This document shows positions 20,843 through 31,999 of a DNA stretch of 64,000 bases, in pieces. The position numbers and the translations under genes are program-made. Under the pieces are notes generated by a model. It saw only the letters and a list, made by a program, of their open reading frames with translations, was not told the DNA's origin and did no database searches. The stretch lies in assembly GCA_948144175.1 (NCBI GenBank), contig CANXME010002275.1, positions 3,905,001 through 3,969,000 on the forward strand, read 5' to 3'. Source of the stretch: Closterium sp. NIES-65. Lineage: Eukaryota > Streptophyta > Zygnematophyceae > Desmidiales > Closteriaceae. The first letter of the stretch is position 1; each line of letters begins with the position of its first letter.

Positions 20843-21216
20843 TGTCAGTAGATCTGCACTGTGGATGCCCGATTGATCCTGGAGAGGGTTACAGGTGCGT
20901 TTGCCTGGGGGGTTATGGGCGCACTGACCCGCTACTGAAACAAGCCCTTTTATCCCAATGGTCTAGTGGTTGGGATTCTGACATGGTATCAGAGCGGTCT
21001 TGAGTTCGATTCTCGGTGTAGCAGATGTAGGCCGCTGCCACTGTGCTTAGTCCTGGACCTCCCAGTGTGGGGGGGTGTCAGTAGATCTGCACTGTGGATG
21101 CCCGATTAATCCTGGAGAGGGTTACAAGCGCGTTCGCCTGGGGGGTTATGGGCGCACTGACCCGCTACTGAAACAAGCCCTTTTATCCCAATGGTCTAGT
21201 GGTTGGGATTTTGACA
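20843..21216 (+). mobile_element. 374-bp TRIM with tRNA-like LTR/PBS junction
   Basis: Two 141-bp LTRs (20,843-20,983 and 21,076-21,216) start TGTCAGTAGATCTGC and end CTGACA/TTGACA, with 5 differences by eye. They flank a 92-bp interior containing the PBS TGGTATCAGAGC (20,984-20,995) and a G-rich polypurine tract just before 21,076. The target duplication GGGGT is exact (20,838-20,842 and 21,217-21,221). It has no coding capacity. Spanning the LTR end, PBS and first internal bases is a tRNA-like sequence with A and B boxes (separate entry). It is nested in C, which is nested in B-1, which is nested in E. Confidence 0.93.
20952..21016 (+). promoter_or_regulatory. tRNA-like Pol III A box / B box unit in the TRIM
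   Basis: The A box TGGTCTAGTGG (20,959-20,969) fits TRGYNNARNGG. The B box GAGTTCGATTC (21,002-21,012) fits GWTCRANNC, at normal tRNA spacing. A D arm (GTCT/GGAT, 961-964 with 973-976), a perfect 5-bp anticodon-like stem TCTGA/TCAGA with a 7-base loop (20,977-20,993) and a T arm (TTGAG/CTCGG, loop TTCGATT, 21,000-21,016) can form. The acceptor stem does not pair and the loop lacks T33, so it is a promoter-like relic, not a working tRNA. The left half is LTR and the right half is PBS plus interior, so the 3' LTR alone has only the A box. Confidence 0.7.
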
Positions 21217-21619
21217 GGGGTGTGGAGGAAGAAAGGGGGGAAGGGGTTGCGGTCCCAGGGGGCGGCTGTTATGGGGGGTGAAGTTAAGGGGGGGTGGTTG
21301 AGTGGGTGTGGGGATTTGGGGGTTATTAAGAGGGGTTTCGCCGCGCTTGGCTCCCCACGACCTCCACTCCTCGTCACTCTCTCACCTCCCTCCTTTGTAA
21401 AAGGGGGTTACTACGAGGGTTTCGCCATGGGTGGCTCCCCCTCAACTCCTCGCCTCATCCCTCTCTCACCTCCTAGTTCGTACTTCTCTCCTTTCCTCTC
21501 CTCTCTCTCTCTCTCGCCTCCTCCTCCTCACTTCCTCTAACGTCTTCTACTGCGCCAGGTGTACCCCTTCAGGGGGTGTTGACTGCACCAGTTATTACAG
21601 CAAGCAGGCTAAGGGGGTG

Positions 21620-21856
21620 TGTTAAAGTTATATTTAATATCTATCGCGCTTGCTGTAGTTATTGTAGTGTAGTTCTTTCATTCCTTGTTTGGTGGTGCAC
21701 TTTGTTTCTTTGCTATATGTTCTTGCAAACCTATACTCAAGCTAATCATTCTCAATATTCTCCTTGGCACAACCCTCTTGACTCCCGCCTGGCCTAGGCT
21801 ACTAAGCCTAGGCCTACTAGTTAAACCCGTTCGCTAGTTAAGACGCTATCGTGACA
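21620..21856 (+). repeat. Family C 3' LTR (237 bp)
   Basis: A near copy of 19,463-19,703 with a short deletion next to GGTGGTGCAC. It is preceded by the polypurine tract AAGGGGGTG. Confidence 0.9.
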
Positions 21857-24062
21857 CTCCATGGTCCATGCGGCTGCCCCCCACATTCTGTGGCACTTTA
21901 AAGTCCGCTATGCTGCGCATCAGCTCAACCTCTAGTCGCATGTCTCCTTGCCGGAGACCTCGCCCACACTGCGGTGGACGAGGAAGGTTGGCGATGCATC
22001 AATGTTCCGGGTCAAGGGTTCTCGTGCCTTTGTCCGCGATACCACTGCGGACAAGCTCTCCGCCCGTACTATTCCCTGCTTCTTCCTTGGCTTTGTCCCA
22101 GACGCGCCTAGCTGGCAGTTTTACCACCCCACCTAGTGCCATGTCATGCCCTCTCAGAATGTCACGTTTGACAAGTCGGTTCCCTTTTACCGTCTCTTCC
22201 CCTACCGCACTGCCTCTCTCCCCCCCGCCGCCGCTCTTCCTTGCACCAGGTTCTCCTCCGGTAGACCCCCTCCCCCCTTAGGGTCCTGCTCCCTCAGGTG
22301 TGTCCCAGGTAGACCCAGTCGAGCCTGTCAAGGTAGCTGTCGACTTTGGTGCTGCTAGAGGTGGTGCGTCTGGGGGTGCTGAGCCTACGCGTGCGGGGCC
22401 TGGGGGTGCTGAGCCTGAACTTGCGGAGCCTGGAGGTGCTGAGCTTGGGGGTGCTGAGTCTGAGGGTGCGGAGCCTGGGGATGCTGAGCCTGCGGGTGCG
22501 GAGCTTGGGGGTGCTGAGTCAGAGAGTGCAAAGCCTAGGGGTGCTGAGCCTGCGGGTGCGGAGCCTGGAGGTGCTGAGCCTGGGGGTGCTGAGCCCGAGT
22601 GAGCTGAGCGTGGAGGCCCTTCGGGTGTCTTGTCGCGGCCGGAGTCTCTCTCTCCACTGCAGCTGTGCGAGTGGTTTGCTTGGTGCTGGAGCCTCTAGCG
22701 TGGTACTACTAGAGCTGGAGCTACTGGAGGTGCTAGAGCCACTAGTTCCTGAGGTGCTCGTACTGGGGGTACTGGAGCTACTGGGGTGCTGGTTCTGCTA
22801 GAGCGGGAGCTGATGGAGGTACCGCTGGAGCTGGAGCTGGAGGCGCTGGAGCTGGTCCTACTGGTGGTGCTGCTGGTGCTGCAGCTGGTGGTGTTGCAAG
22901 AGTTGGAGCTGGAGGCGCTGGAGCTATTTTTGCTGGTGGTGTTACTGGTGCTGGAGCTAGTGGTGCTTCAAGAGATGGAGCTAGACACCTTGGAGCTGGG
23001 GGTGCTGAAGCTGTCTCTGCTGGTTCTAGTGGTGCTTCACGGCCGCGGGCGTACTTCGTTCCACTCCTTCAGCAGGTTCTTGGTCTCCCGCCTTCTACTG
23101 GTCCTACTCCTCCCTTACAGTGTCCACCGCCAAACAAGTCGTAGTCGCAGTTACAGCCAGCCTCCCCACTGCCTAGTCCTTCTCCTTACACTGGGCCGAT
23201 CAGAGGCCTTGCTAAGCGTCGTGAGCCTGCGTCTCGTCTTGCGTTGCCTGTTTGCGCTGCTCGCACTACTCGTCGTGTTCCACGTCTGTGTCCTCCTCCT
23301 ATCCCCGGCACGCACTAGATGGTATTTCGTCCTTCCTCTATTCCACTGCGCGTCCCTCTGCCGTCTTCTCCTATGTCCTCCCTTGCTGACGGTCCAGACC
23401 CGGAGTCTGACTCCCTTCGTGCAGCTAGTCCTACTGTCACGCGTCTCCTGGCCGTTGTTGTCACTGACCCTTCTTTTGAGTCCACCGCTGCGTCTACCTT
23501 AGTTGCTGAGCTGGACGACTTTGCTGCTCGCTGTCGTCTAGACTACGCTGCTAGCCTTGTTGCTGAGTCTGAGTCTCTCTTTTCTCCGTCCTTCGGGGGT
23601 GAGCGTGCTCTTGGCACAGACGTCCTTAAGGATAGGCAGGAGGAGTTTGAGTGCTTTGCAGCTGCTGTACTTCATCTCGTGTCCATGCTGATTGCACCTA
23701 AGGGTGACCCAGATGCACTAGACATCCCGAAACCGCGCTCTTACGTAGAGGCGATAGAAGGTCTGTACTCCTCTCAGTGGCAGTCAGCCATGGACGCAGA
23801 GATGGCATCCTGGAAGTCCACACGCACTTACGTCGACTAGGTTCCCCCTCCTGGGGCGAACATCGTTAGTGGCATGTGGATTTTCCGGGTGAAGCGGCCG
23901 TCGGGTTCTCCGCCTGTCTTCAAGGCGCATTACGTTGCTCGAGGCTTCACTCAGCGACAGGGAGTTGACTTCTTCCAGACCTTCTCCCTAACCCCAAAGA
24001 TGACAACTCTTTTGGTTCTGCAGCACGTCGCCGCCCGGTGTCACTACGAGCTTCACTCTCTT
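21857..24062 (+). pseudogene. B-1 integrase C-terminus, linker and RT N-terminal half
   Basis: It resumes at the point where C interrupted the integrase (CTCCATGGTCCATGCGGCTG). It contains the cap domain (KVGDASMFRVKGSRAFVRDT, FLGFVPDAPSWQFYHPT), then the 15-bp GAEPG repeat at 22,340-22,600, a Ser/Val/Leu-open GC-rich linker, the block SFESTAASTLVAELDDF at about 23,480, and the RT start (WQSAMDAEMASWKSTRTYVD, MWIFRVKRPSGSPPVFKAHY, QTFSLTPKMTTLLVLQHVAA). Stops near 22,278 (CAG to TAG), 22,603 and 23,838 break it. It ends at CTTCACTCTCTT, where A1 is inserted. Confidence 0.75.
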
Positions 24063-24869
24063 TGTTGGTGCAACCCTCCGGTTTGCACTCGGCTTGTTGT
24101 CCGTGTGCGTGCATGTGTGTGTGTATGGAATGGTATGAGGGCATGGGATAATATATATTTCATGCTTATAATTGTGTGTGAATGTTGAGTCATGATGTCG
24201 AGTGTGTGTGTCGAGTCAATAGCGAGATATCGCTAGACGCGTGTTACGCGGTCGTTTGTGTCTCGCGCGCGGTTTCTATTTTGTCCTGTGTCGAACGTTC
24301 GGCATGTCGCAGGTGTGTGCAGAAGACCCATCAAGAACCCAAGGATGAGTTTGTGATGAAGAGCTCGAGCCTTTGTGTCAGGCCTCGAGTGATTTCGAAG
24401 CTCGCCAAAAGGGTGCACCTCAAGATATTGAAGATAGTTACATTACTTTGTGTAGTGTAACATCTCACTTGGTGTAGGCCCTAGTGAAGGGTAGTTTCGA
24501 GACCCTTTGTGGTTGGGGACAGTGTGGCACTGTTCCACATCACTGTACCTCGGCTCTTGGGGTTTGTAGGAGCTGGGAGTCATTCCCAACTCGTAACTCT
24601 TCCTAACTCTTCCTATCTTGTGTTCTAAGACTATAGTGGCTACCATAGCGCCGTTCGTTCAAACCAGTGCTGTGTCATTAATACTTGGTCAAATTGTGCT
24701 ATCTAAATTGCCTATTGTAGGCGACAATATGACGCTCAAGATTCAAGTTGAATCAAGTCATTTGAAGCAGTGACCAGAACGATATGAACGTTTGAAGCCG
24801 CTGTGCAGAAATCCGACTGTGCACTCTTCTTTCGTTTTAGGCACATTGGAGCCTACTGTGACTATAACA
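24063..24869 (+). repeat. A1 5' LTR (807 bp)
   Basis: TGTTGGTGCAACCC...GACTATAACA. Copies or pieces are at 1958, 6726, 29,714 and, inverted, 52,813. Confidence 0.95.
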
Positions 24870-24903
24870 AGTGGTATCAGAGCCCCTTGGAGCAGTTTCG
24901 ACA

Positions 24904-27183
24904 ATGGCTGGACATGAGGAAAGGGGTGGCAGAGGTGCTGGTGGTAGAGGAGAAGCCCAAGCTCAAGGCCAACCCCGTGACTCAGCCATGGCGCCCGTGC
25001 AACCAAGTGTTGGCCCATCTAGGGATGAGCCTAGAGTGTTTGGCCTTGACAAGTTCAATGGTGACAACTTTGCTGAGTGGTCCTTCAGAATGGAGAACAT
25101 ATTTGACCACTATGACTTGCTGGAGGTGATGGAAGGAACGGAGAAGCGTCCCGAGAACGACCCGGAGAAGAGTCCGTGGGTGCGGAAGAGCGCACAAGGC
25201 TACCTCCTACTTGGGCAAGCGTTGGGGAGTAGCCAAATCCGTCACATCAAGCCTTTCCAGCGTGAACCAGAGAAGGGACCAAAAGCATGGGCTGCTCTCA
25301 AGGGTGTACACGCTCCTGCAAAAGTGGCGGTAGCTGTGGTGTTGGAACGGCAAATGGCGACGTTACGAATTGAAGAGGATGAAGCGGTTGAAGAAGGGGT
25401 GCAGAAATTCTTCGACTTGTTGACGCGGCTTGAGGGAACTGATTTGAACTATAGTGAGCTCCAAAAGAAGACCAAGTTGCTGGCCCTACTCCCTAAATCA
25501 TGGTCCTTGCTCATCATCAACCTCAATCGCGACTTGCCCCGCCTCTCGCTCGAAGACGTGAAGCGAGCTATCCTTCAAGAGGACTTCCGCCGCCGTGAGT
25601 TGGCGAGTGCGGATGGCGCTGGGGCAGCAAGCATCGGCCGTGGATATGGTGGAGGAAGAGAAAGAGGACGAGGGGGAGGAAGGTTTGGTGGCAGCAACTT
25701 CGGCGGAGGCCGCGGGAGTGGCGGTTACGGCAGCGACGACAAGAGCTACGGACGCGGTCGCGGCCAATTCGACGGCGAGTGTCACTATTGCCACAAGAGC
25801 GGACACATGTGGCGTGATTGCTACAAGCTCCCTGATGGTTGGACCCCTGCTCAAGGCCAAGAGGGTAGAGGAGCAAGAGGAGGGAGAGGACGAGGCCGTG
25901 GAGGCCGTGGCGGTCGCGGTGGCGGAACTGCAAACATGAAGAACGAAGACAACGACAAGGACCCGAGCGACGATCGATACCCGGGTCTATTCTACTTTGT
26001 GTCGACGCAAGTTCCGGCTGGTCCAGAGAAGGATGAAGGCTTTGAGGAGCCAGCAGCTGTGGGGAAGGTGACCCTACACCCCCTGGACTATTGGGTGATT
26101 GATAGTGGCGCTACCTATAGCATGACACCTCGCCCAGACTTGCTCACCGAACTCGAGCCGTCACCGGTGAAGCATGTCACATCGGCTTTGGGGCAGCGGG
26201 CAGAGGTGAAAGGCATGGGGAAGGCCATGTTCAAGGGTGCTGATGGGAAGATGGTGGGCCTCAAGAACGTGCTTTGGGTGCCCAGCCTTGCTGCAAACCT
26301 GATTTCCGTGCGGCGGTTGGCAAAGGCCGGCATGGACACTAACTCGAAGGGAGCCAAGACCTACACCGCAAGGCTTGGCGATCGGATTCTTTGGGACCTT
26401 CATGAGGACGGAGATGTCTACAACGAGATGTGGCAGATCCCTGTGGTCCCAATGCCTAAGGAGAGGCAAGTGGCAGCAAGCGTCAGCACTAAAGGTGGAG
26501 CGGTTGGTAGCGGCGATTGCGCGGACGGTCGCGCTAAGGAGAAGGAGTCCAAGAGGTGCAATCTTGGAGGGACCAGCAAGCTTGCTGAGCCTATGGAGAG
26601 AGGTGCAGCAGCCAAGGAGCAGCAAAAGGGTGAGGAGAACCCCGAGGCAGCAGCGGAGGAGGACTACGGAGAGAGTATGTGGGGCGCTATTGCGAGCGCG
26701 ACATTCTCCAATCCAACTTCGGCTACACGGGAGTGTGACTGGCTCACCTTGCATCGGCGCATGGGGCATGTGGCCCTGCCCATCTTGCAGCAGCTAGTGA
26801 AGAATGAGATGGTTGCTGGCATACGTGTAAAGGGGGAGCCCAATGAGGTACTTGGCTGCCCGACGTGCATGCAAGCCAAGTTCACCCGATTCCCGTTCTC
26901 TAGTTCGGAGGCGACGGCTAAGGCACCGCTTGATGAGGTGGTGATGGATGTGGTGGGCCCCGTGAAGCTTGGAGCTCCTGGAGCTGAGTATTTTCTCACC
27001 ATTGTCGACGTCTACACCCGCATGACTTGGGTGTATGTGCTGGCCAAGAAGAGCGACGTGGCTGAAACGTTGAAGACGGATTGGTTCCCGATGGTGGAGC
27101 GGCAACAAGACCGTCTAGTCAAGTCAATCCGCACCGATCAAGGGGGAGAGTTCCTGAGCAAGGAGTTTGGGGTGTGGCTGTAG
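24904..27183 (+). pseudogene. A1 gag, protease and integrase
   Basis: From ATG 24,904 (MAGHEERGGRG) the frame has the gag domain (VFGLDKFNGDNFAEWSFRME... , KTKLLALLPKSW), an Arg/Gly-rich region, the zinc knuckle CHYCHKSGHMWRDC (CX2CX4HX4C), protease YWVIDSGATYSMTP, the HHCC pre-integrase region (LHRRMGHVALPILQQL... CPTCMQAKFTRFPF) and the integrase core (DEVVMDVVGPVKL, IVDVYTRMTWVYVL, IRTDQGGEFLS). It stops at TAG 27,181-27,183, where QKNG would be expected (Gln codon). About 760 codons are open, the most intact gag of the window. Start choice: the first ATG after the PBS, 20 bp downstream. Confidence 0.85.
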
Positions 27184-27221
27184 AAGAATGGTATTCGGCA
27201 CTCCCTCACCATGCCATACCC

Positions 27222-28568
27222 CCTGCAATGAACGGCATCGCCGAGCGAGCGAACCGCACAATCACGGAGGCGGCACGCGGGTTGCTCATTGAAGCCGGGC
27301 TACGCGACTATTTCTGGCCTGATTCGGTGCGGAGCGCGTGTGTGGCCAAGAACAGATCCTTGACTCATGTGGGAGCAGACAAATGGGTGCCCTATGTGGA
27401 TTGGCTAGGAAGGAAGCCGAAGGTGGATATGCTTCGGGTGTTCGGTTGCATGTGCATGGCGCTCGTGCCTAAGCATCTTCGGCACAACAAGTTTGGTGCC
27501 AAGGCGGTGTGGGCCGTGCACTTGGGCATGGCTCAAAACAGCAAGGGATGGCTTCTTTGGGACCCATTCACCAAGAAGTTCTTGGTGAGCAGGGACTGCA
27601 AGTTCATGGAGAACTTCATGTACAAGGATTGGAAGGCGGAGAATGAGGCGAAGATAGGAGTGCGGTTTGGGGAAGTGAAGAGTTCCGGCTTGGAGCATGT
27701 GGAGCTGCCTTTGGAGCTGAGCAGCGGCAGCACAACCACGAGGCAATCCTCCCTTGTGAATGGGGAAGAGGAGGCCAATGATGTAGAGGAAGAAGAGGAG
27801 GAGGTGCAGCAAGTGAGCGAGCGTGCACCGTCACTCCCTTCCCGTACTATGAGTGCTCCACGGATTCGAGCCACACCGCAGCAACACCAAGGCCTTCAAG
27901 TCCCTGCAGCTGAGGAGGAAGGAAGGGGGAAGAGGAGAGTTCAACCCCTTAATAGGCTGACTTATGATACACTGGGAAAGCAGGGCAAGACAGCCCTGGC
28001 CGGAGCGGCAATGATGGTCGGAGACGACGAGGAGAGTGACTGCGAGGAGTGTGCCTTCGCGTTCTTCTCTCCGGTGGAGATGCCGGGAGAACCAGCAACT
28101 CTCAAGGAGGCTTTGGAGAGTAGTGATGCTGAGGAGTGGAAGAAGGCCATGGAGAGTGAGCTGAAGAGCATCGAGGAGAATGACACATTCGAATTGGTGG
28201 AGCTACCGGAGGGGCGTACGGCGATAACGTCCAAGTGGCTCTTCAAAATCAAGTCGGATGCCAACGGCAAGATCGAGCGCTACAAGTCTAGGCTTGTAGC
28301 CAAGGGGTACCAGCAGAAGGAGAAGGTGGACTTTAAGGAGCTGTTTGCCCCTGTGGTGAAGCCGACGACGCTGCGAACCCTATTCGCGGGAGCCGCCATC
28401 AAAGGATGGGTAGTAAAACAAATGGACATCGTAACGGCATTCCTTAACGACATCCTTGAGAAGGAGATTTTTATGGCACAGCCAGAGGGGTTTGATGATG
28501 GTAGTGGCAGAGTGTGGAAGCTGAAGAAGGCCCTTTATGGGCTGAAGCAGGCCCCTAGGCAATGGTAA
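27222..28568 (+). pseudogene. A1 integrase C-terminus and RT N-terminal half
   Basis: After a one-base frame change in the C-run near 27,220, the integrase resumes at AMNGIAERANRTITEAARG (with the catalytic Glu of AER). Then follow the cap region (DMLRVFGCMCMALVPKHLRH), an acidic linker with EEEEEEVQQ, and the RT (ITSKWLFKIKSDANG, YKSRLVAKGYQQKEKVDF, VVKQMDIVTAFLNDIL, GLKQAPRQW). It stops at TAA 28,566-28,568 directly after QW, inside RT. Confidence 0.85.
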
Positions 28569-29672
28569 ATGAAGCTGCGCGAAGTATTGGAGGAGATCGG
28601 CTTCACTCCCTCAACGGCCGATCACTCCTTGTTCATGCTTGGCGAGGGGGAGCAGAGGAGCTTCATGGTGGTTTATGTGGATAACATTCTCATATTCTCA
28701 CCCTCCTCTGACCTTGTGAAGGAGGTGTTGCTGAATCTGCATGAAAATTTCAAGTGCAATTCCCTTGGTGACGTGAACTTCTACCTTGGGCTCCACATCG
28801 AACGAGACGTGGAGAAGCGGAGCATGCGAGTGCACCAACGGAAGTACCTGGAGGCATTGGCCGCCAACTTCGGCCAGAGTGAAGGTCATGTGGCTACTCC
28901 CTTTCCCTCTGGGTTCAAGTGTGTGAAGGGGCCAGAGGAGGAGAGCGTTGGAGAAGAAGAGAGGCGCCGTTTTCACTCGTTGGTGGGCAGCCTCATGTAT
29001 GCGGTGGTAAACACCCGACCGGACGTCGCGTTTGCTACCGGGCAGCTGGCTAGGGTTGTGCAATGCCCTAATGAGGAGCAGGTAGCAGCTGGAATGAGGG
29101 TGGCCAAGTATCTTGGCCAAACACCGACCGTTGGGCTGCAATACTCGGCGGCGGCACAAAGGCGCCAAAAGGGCGCGAATGGTGTTGAGCCCGGGCGTTT
29201 GTTCCTCACCGCCTACTCGGATGCTTCATATGCATCAAAACCAGAGGACATGACAAGTGTGGGAGGCTTCATATAATGTGTTGGCTGAGGCCCATTTGCT
29301 TGGGAGAGCAAGAAGCAGGTTGACCAAGCTTTGAGCTCGGTTGAGTCCGAGTACATGGCACTCTTCCGTGCCGTACGGGAGATTGTGTGGCAGCGGCGTT
29401 TGTTGGCTGAATTGGGGGAGGAGCAGCAAGGACCTACCCCACTCTACTGTGACAGCCAGGGTGCCATTGCTCTTGCTAAGAACCCTGTGTTCCATGGACT
29501 CACAAAGCACATGAGGGTGAAGTGGCATTGGACGAGGAGCATGGTGACCGCGGGTGAAGTTGAGTTGTGGTACGTGAAGACCACGGGGCAGCCAGCTGAC
29601 ATGATGTCTAAGAGGCTGGTGGAGCAGCAGCATTGGAAGTGTTGCAAGCTGGCTGGGATGGCTCTGAACTGA
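28569..29672 (+). pseudogene. A1 RT C-terminal half and RNase H
   Basis: Same frame as the preceding segment: MKLREVLEEIGFTPSTADHS, then the catalytic box reads YVDN (N codon at 28,683-28,685) instead of YVDD, so RT would lack a metal-binding Asp. RNase H is recognisable (TAYSDASYASKPEDMTSVGG, LSSVESEYMALFRAVREI, YCDSQGAIALAKNPVFHGL, KHMRVKWHWTRSMV, TGQPADMMSKRL) but has stops at 29,274 and 29,286. It ends at TGA just after GMALN. Confidence 0.85.
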
Positions 29673-29713
29673 GAGAGCAACATATCCTAAGGCCAACAAT
29701 CCGAGGGGGAGTT

Positions 29714-30522
29714 TGTTGGTGCAACCCTACGGTTTGCACTCGGCTTGTTGTCCGTGTGCGTGCATGTGTGTGTGTATGGAATGGTATGAGGGCATGAGAT
29801 AATATATATTTCATGCTTATAATTGTGTGTGAATGTTGAGTCATGATGTCGAGTGTGTGTGTCGAGTCAATAGCGAGATATCGCTAGACGCGTGTTACGC
29901 GGTCGTTTGTGTCTCGCGCGCGGTTTCTATTTTGTCCTGTGTCGAACGTTCGGCGTGTCGCAGGTGTGTGCAGAAGACCCATCAAGAACCCAAGGATGAG
30001 TTTGTGATGAAGATCCCGAGCCTTTGTGTCAGGCCTCGAGTGATTTCGAAGCTCGCCAAAAGGGTGCACCTCAAGATATTGAATATAGTTACATTACTTT
30101 GTGTAGTGTAACATTTCACTTGGTGTAGGCCCTAGTGAAGGGTAGTTTCGAGACTCTTCGTGGCTGGGGACAGTGTGGCACTGTTCCACATCACTGTACC
30201 TCGGCTCTTGGGGTTTGTAGGAGCTGGGAGTCATTCCCAACTCGTAACTCTTCCTAACTTCTTCCTATCTTGTGTTCTAAGACTATAGTGGCTGCCATAG
30301 TGCCGTTCGTTCAAACCAGCGCTGTGTCGTCAATACTTGGTCAAATCGTGCGATCTAAATTGCCTATTGTAAACGACAATAAGACGCTCAAGATTCAAGT
30401 TGATTCAAGTCATTTGAAGCAGTGACCAGAACGATATGAACGTTTGAAGCCGCTGTGCAGAAATCCGACTATGCACTCTATCTTTCGTTTTATGCACATT
30501 GGAGCCTACTGTAACTATAACA
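29714..30522 (+). repeat. A1 3' LTR (809 bp)
   Basis: Preceded by polypurine GAGGGGGAGTT; ends AACTATAACA followed by the duplication CTCTT. Confidence 0.95.
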
Positions 30523-31740
30523 CTCTTGATTTCAGCACTACTTTCCTTCAGAGTAGCTTGCACGAGGAGATCTGGCTGCGCCGCCCACCTGGCTTCATTA
30601 AGTCGTTTCCTCCTCTTACCCAATAGAGCCTCCGACGGCCAGTCTATGGTCTCCGCCAAGCGCCTCGCGAGTGGCACGAAACACTGAGGATGACTCTTGC
30701 GGCACTTGGCTTTGCTCCCTCTACTAATGACCCGTCGCTGTTTTTACGCGTGGACACTTCTCTGCCGCCGTTCTACATCCTCGTGTACGTCGACGACTCG
30801 TTTTTTGCCACAGCTGACACTGAGGCACTGACTCTGGTGAAGTTGGAGCTGCAGAAGAGACACACGTGCACAGACCTGGGTGAACTGCGCAGCTATCTTG
30901 GCTTGCAGATCATCCGGGACAGAGCACAGAGCACCATTACGTTGGCCCAGTCACACATGGTGCAGCAGGTCCTTCAGCGCTTCAACTACACATACTCCTC
31001 GCGTCAGGCCACTCCTCTGTCTACTCGCCACTCGCTCTTAGCTCTGCCTTCGGATGAGTCCGTAGAGCCGAGTGGCCCATATCCAGAGCTTGTGGGCTGT
31101 CTCATGTACTTGATGACCTGCACTCGACCTGACCTTGCATACCCTCTTAGCATCTTGGCACGCTACGTTGCGCCTGGGAAACACCGACCACAGCACTGGA
31201 AGGCCGCTAAGAGGGTGATGCGCTACTTGTGAAGTACATGGGGCATGGGGCTCGTGCTTGGAGGACAGAGTCAAGTTGTTCTCACTAGTCACGCAGATGC
31301 TTCTTGGGTTGACGACTTGGCCACGGAGCGGTCGTCACAGGGTTACACCTTCAGCCTTGGCTCTGGTTCTGTTTCGTGGCGGTCTACTTGCACGTCTTCT
31401 GTTCTTAGCTCCAGCTATGAGGCTAAGATCTACGCAGAGGCCATAGCTACATCGGAGTTACGCTGGCTCACCTACCTGCTAATTGACTTGGGAGAGCCGC
31501 CTCGTTCTCCTCCAGTTCTGTACGTCGACAACAAGGCCATGGTTGCCTTGTCTTAGGAGCACAGACTGGAGCACATAACGAAGCACATAGCTCTGCGCTA
31601 CTTCCTTGCTTGAAATTTGCAGCAGCGTGGTCAGCTTCGTCTTGCTTACGTGGCCTCACAGGCCAACACTTCTGATATCTTCACCAAGGCATTTCGCCTT
31701 GTGATCATCAGTGTTTCTGTAATATTCTAGGGCTTGTGCC
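30523..31740 (+). pseudogene. B-1 RT C-terminal half and RNase H
   Basis: It resumes after A1 with CTCTTGATTTCAGCAC. It encodes LHEEIWLRRPPGF, then TAG where other copies have TGG (ACCCAATAGAGC), RRPVYGLRQAPREWHETL, and a catalytic box YVDDSFFATAD (both Asp kept). It continues through RNase H (HADASWVDDLATERSSQGYT, SSYEAKIYAEAIA, PPVLYVDNKAMVAL), with stops near 31,230 and 31,556, to ANTSDIFTKAF at about 31,690. After it comes about 250 bp of non-coding DNA with the conserved CATGTGAACTGGCCTTGTGG block, then the polypurine tract and 3' LTR. Confidence 0.8.
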
Positions 31741-31999
31741 TACTTGGCCTCACTTGCTCACTTCTTAACTTTGTTTGTAGTGTAATCTATATACTTGTAC
31801 CTACATGCTTACACTTGCTAGGTTTTGATCGCTATACTGGTTTTTCTCCTTTATTTATATCTCTGCATGTGAACTGGCCTTGTGGCCATTTTCTTGTGCT
31901 CAGAATGGGTGGTGACTTCGTGATCCACCCTGAGCTTGCTTTGCCTTTCTTGATTGGTCTTGTGACCTCGTGTTCTCCCCCACTTTGCCTATGGGGGTG

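Larger units (their letters stand above)
19463..21856 (+). mobile_element. Family C non-autonomous LTR element, nested in B-1
   Basis: The 5' LTR is 19,463-19,703 (241 bp), the 3' LTR 21,620-21,856 (237 bp); both run TGTTAAAGTTATATTT...CTATCGTGACA. The PBS TGGTATTGAGCTATCAAGG is at 19,704 and the polypurine tract AAGGGGGTG ends at 21,619. Target copies CTCAA (19,458-19,462) and CTCCA (21,857-21,861) differ by one base and restore the B integrase sequence. No gag or pol domain is present in the 1.9 kb interior, which holds GC-rich DNA, a 20,357-20,705 array and a nested TRIM. The leader has CCTAGACCTAC and GGGCCCACC as in B and D, suggesting B supplies the proteins. Confidence 0.9.
24063..30522 (+). 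mobile_element. A1: complete family A copia element nested in B-1
   Basis: 5' LTR 24,063-24,869 (807 bp), PBS TGGTATCAGAGCC at 24,872-24,884, gag-pol, polypurine GAGGGGGA at 29,703-29,710, 3' LTR 29,714-30,522 (809 bp). The exact target duplication CTCTT lies at 24,058-24,062 and 30,523-30,527. Removing the element rejoins the B-1 RT codons for SLDFST. The two LTRs differ at roughly 30 positions by eye (about 96-97% identical), so insertion is not recent. It is structurally complete, but its polyprotein carries several lesions. Confidence 0.95.

Noticed and set aside
20952..21016. Functional tRNA gene
   Set aside because: The acceptor stem does not pair, T33 is missing from the anticodon loop, and half of the unit is the retroelement PBS. 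It is kept only as a Pol III-like promoter.
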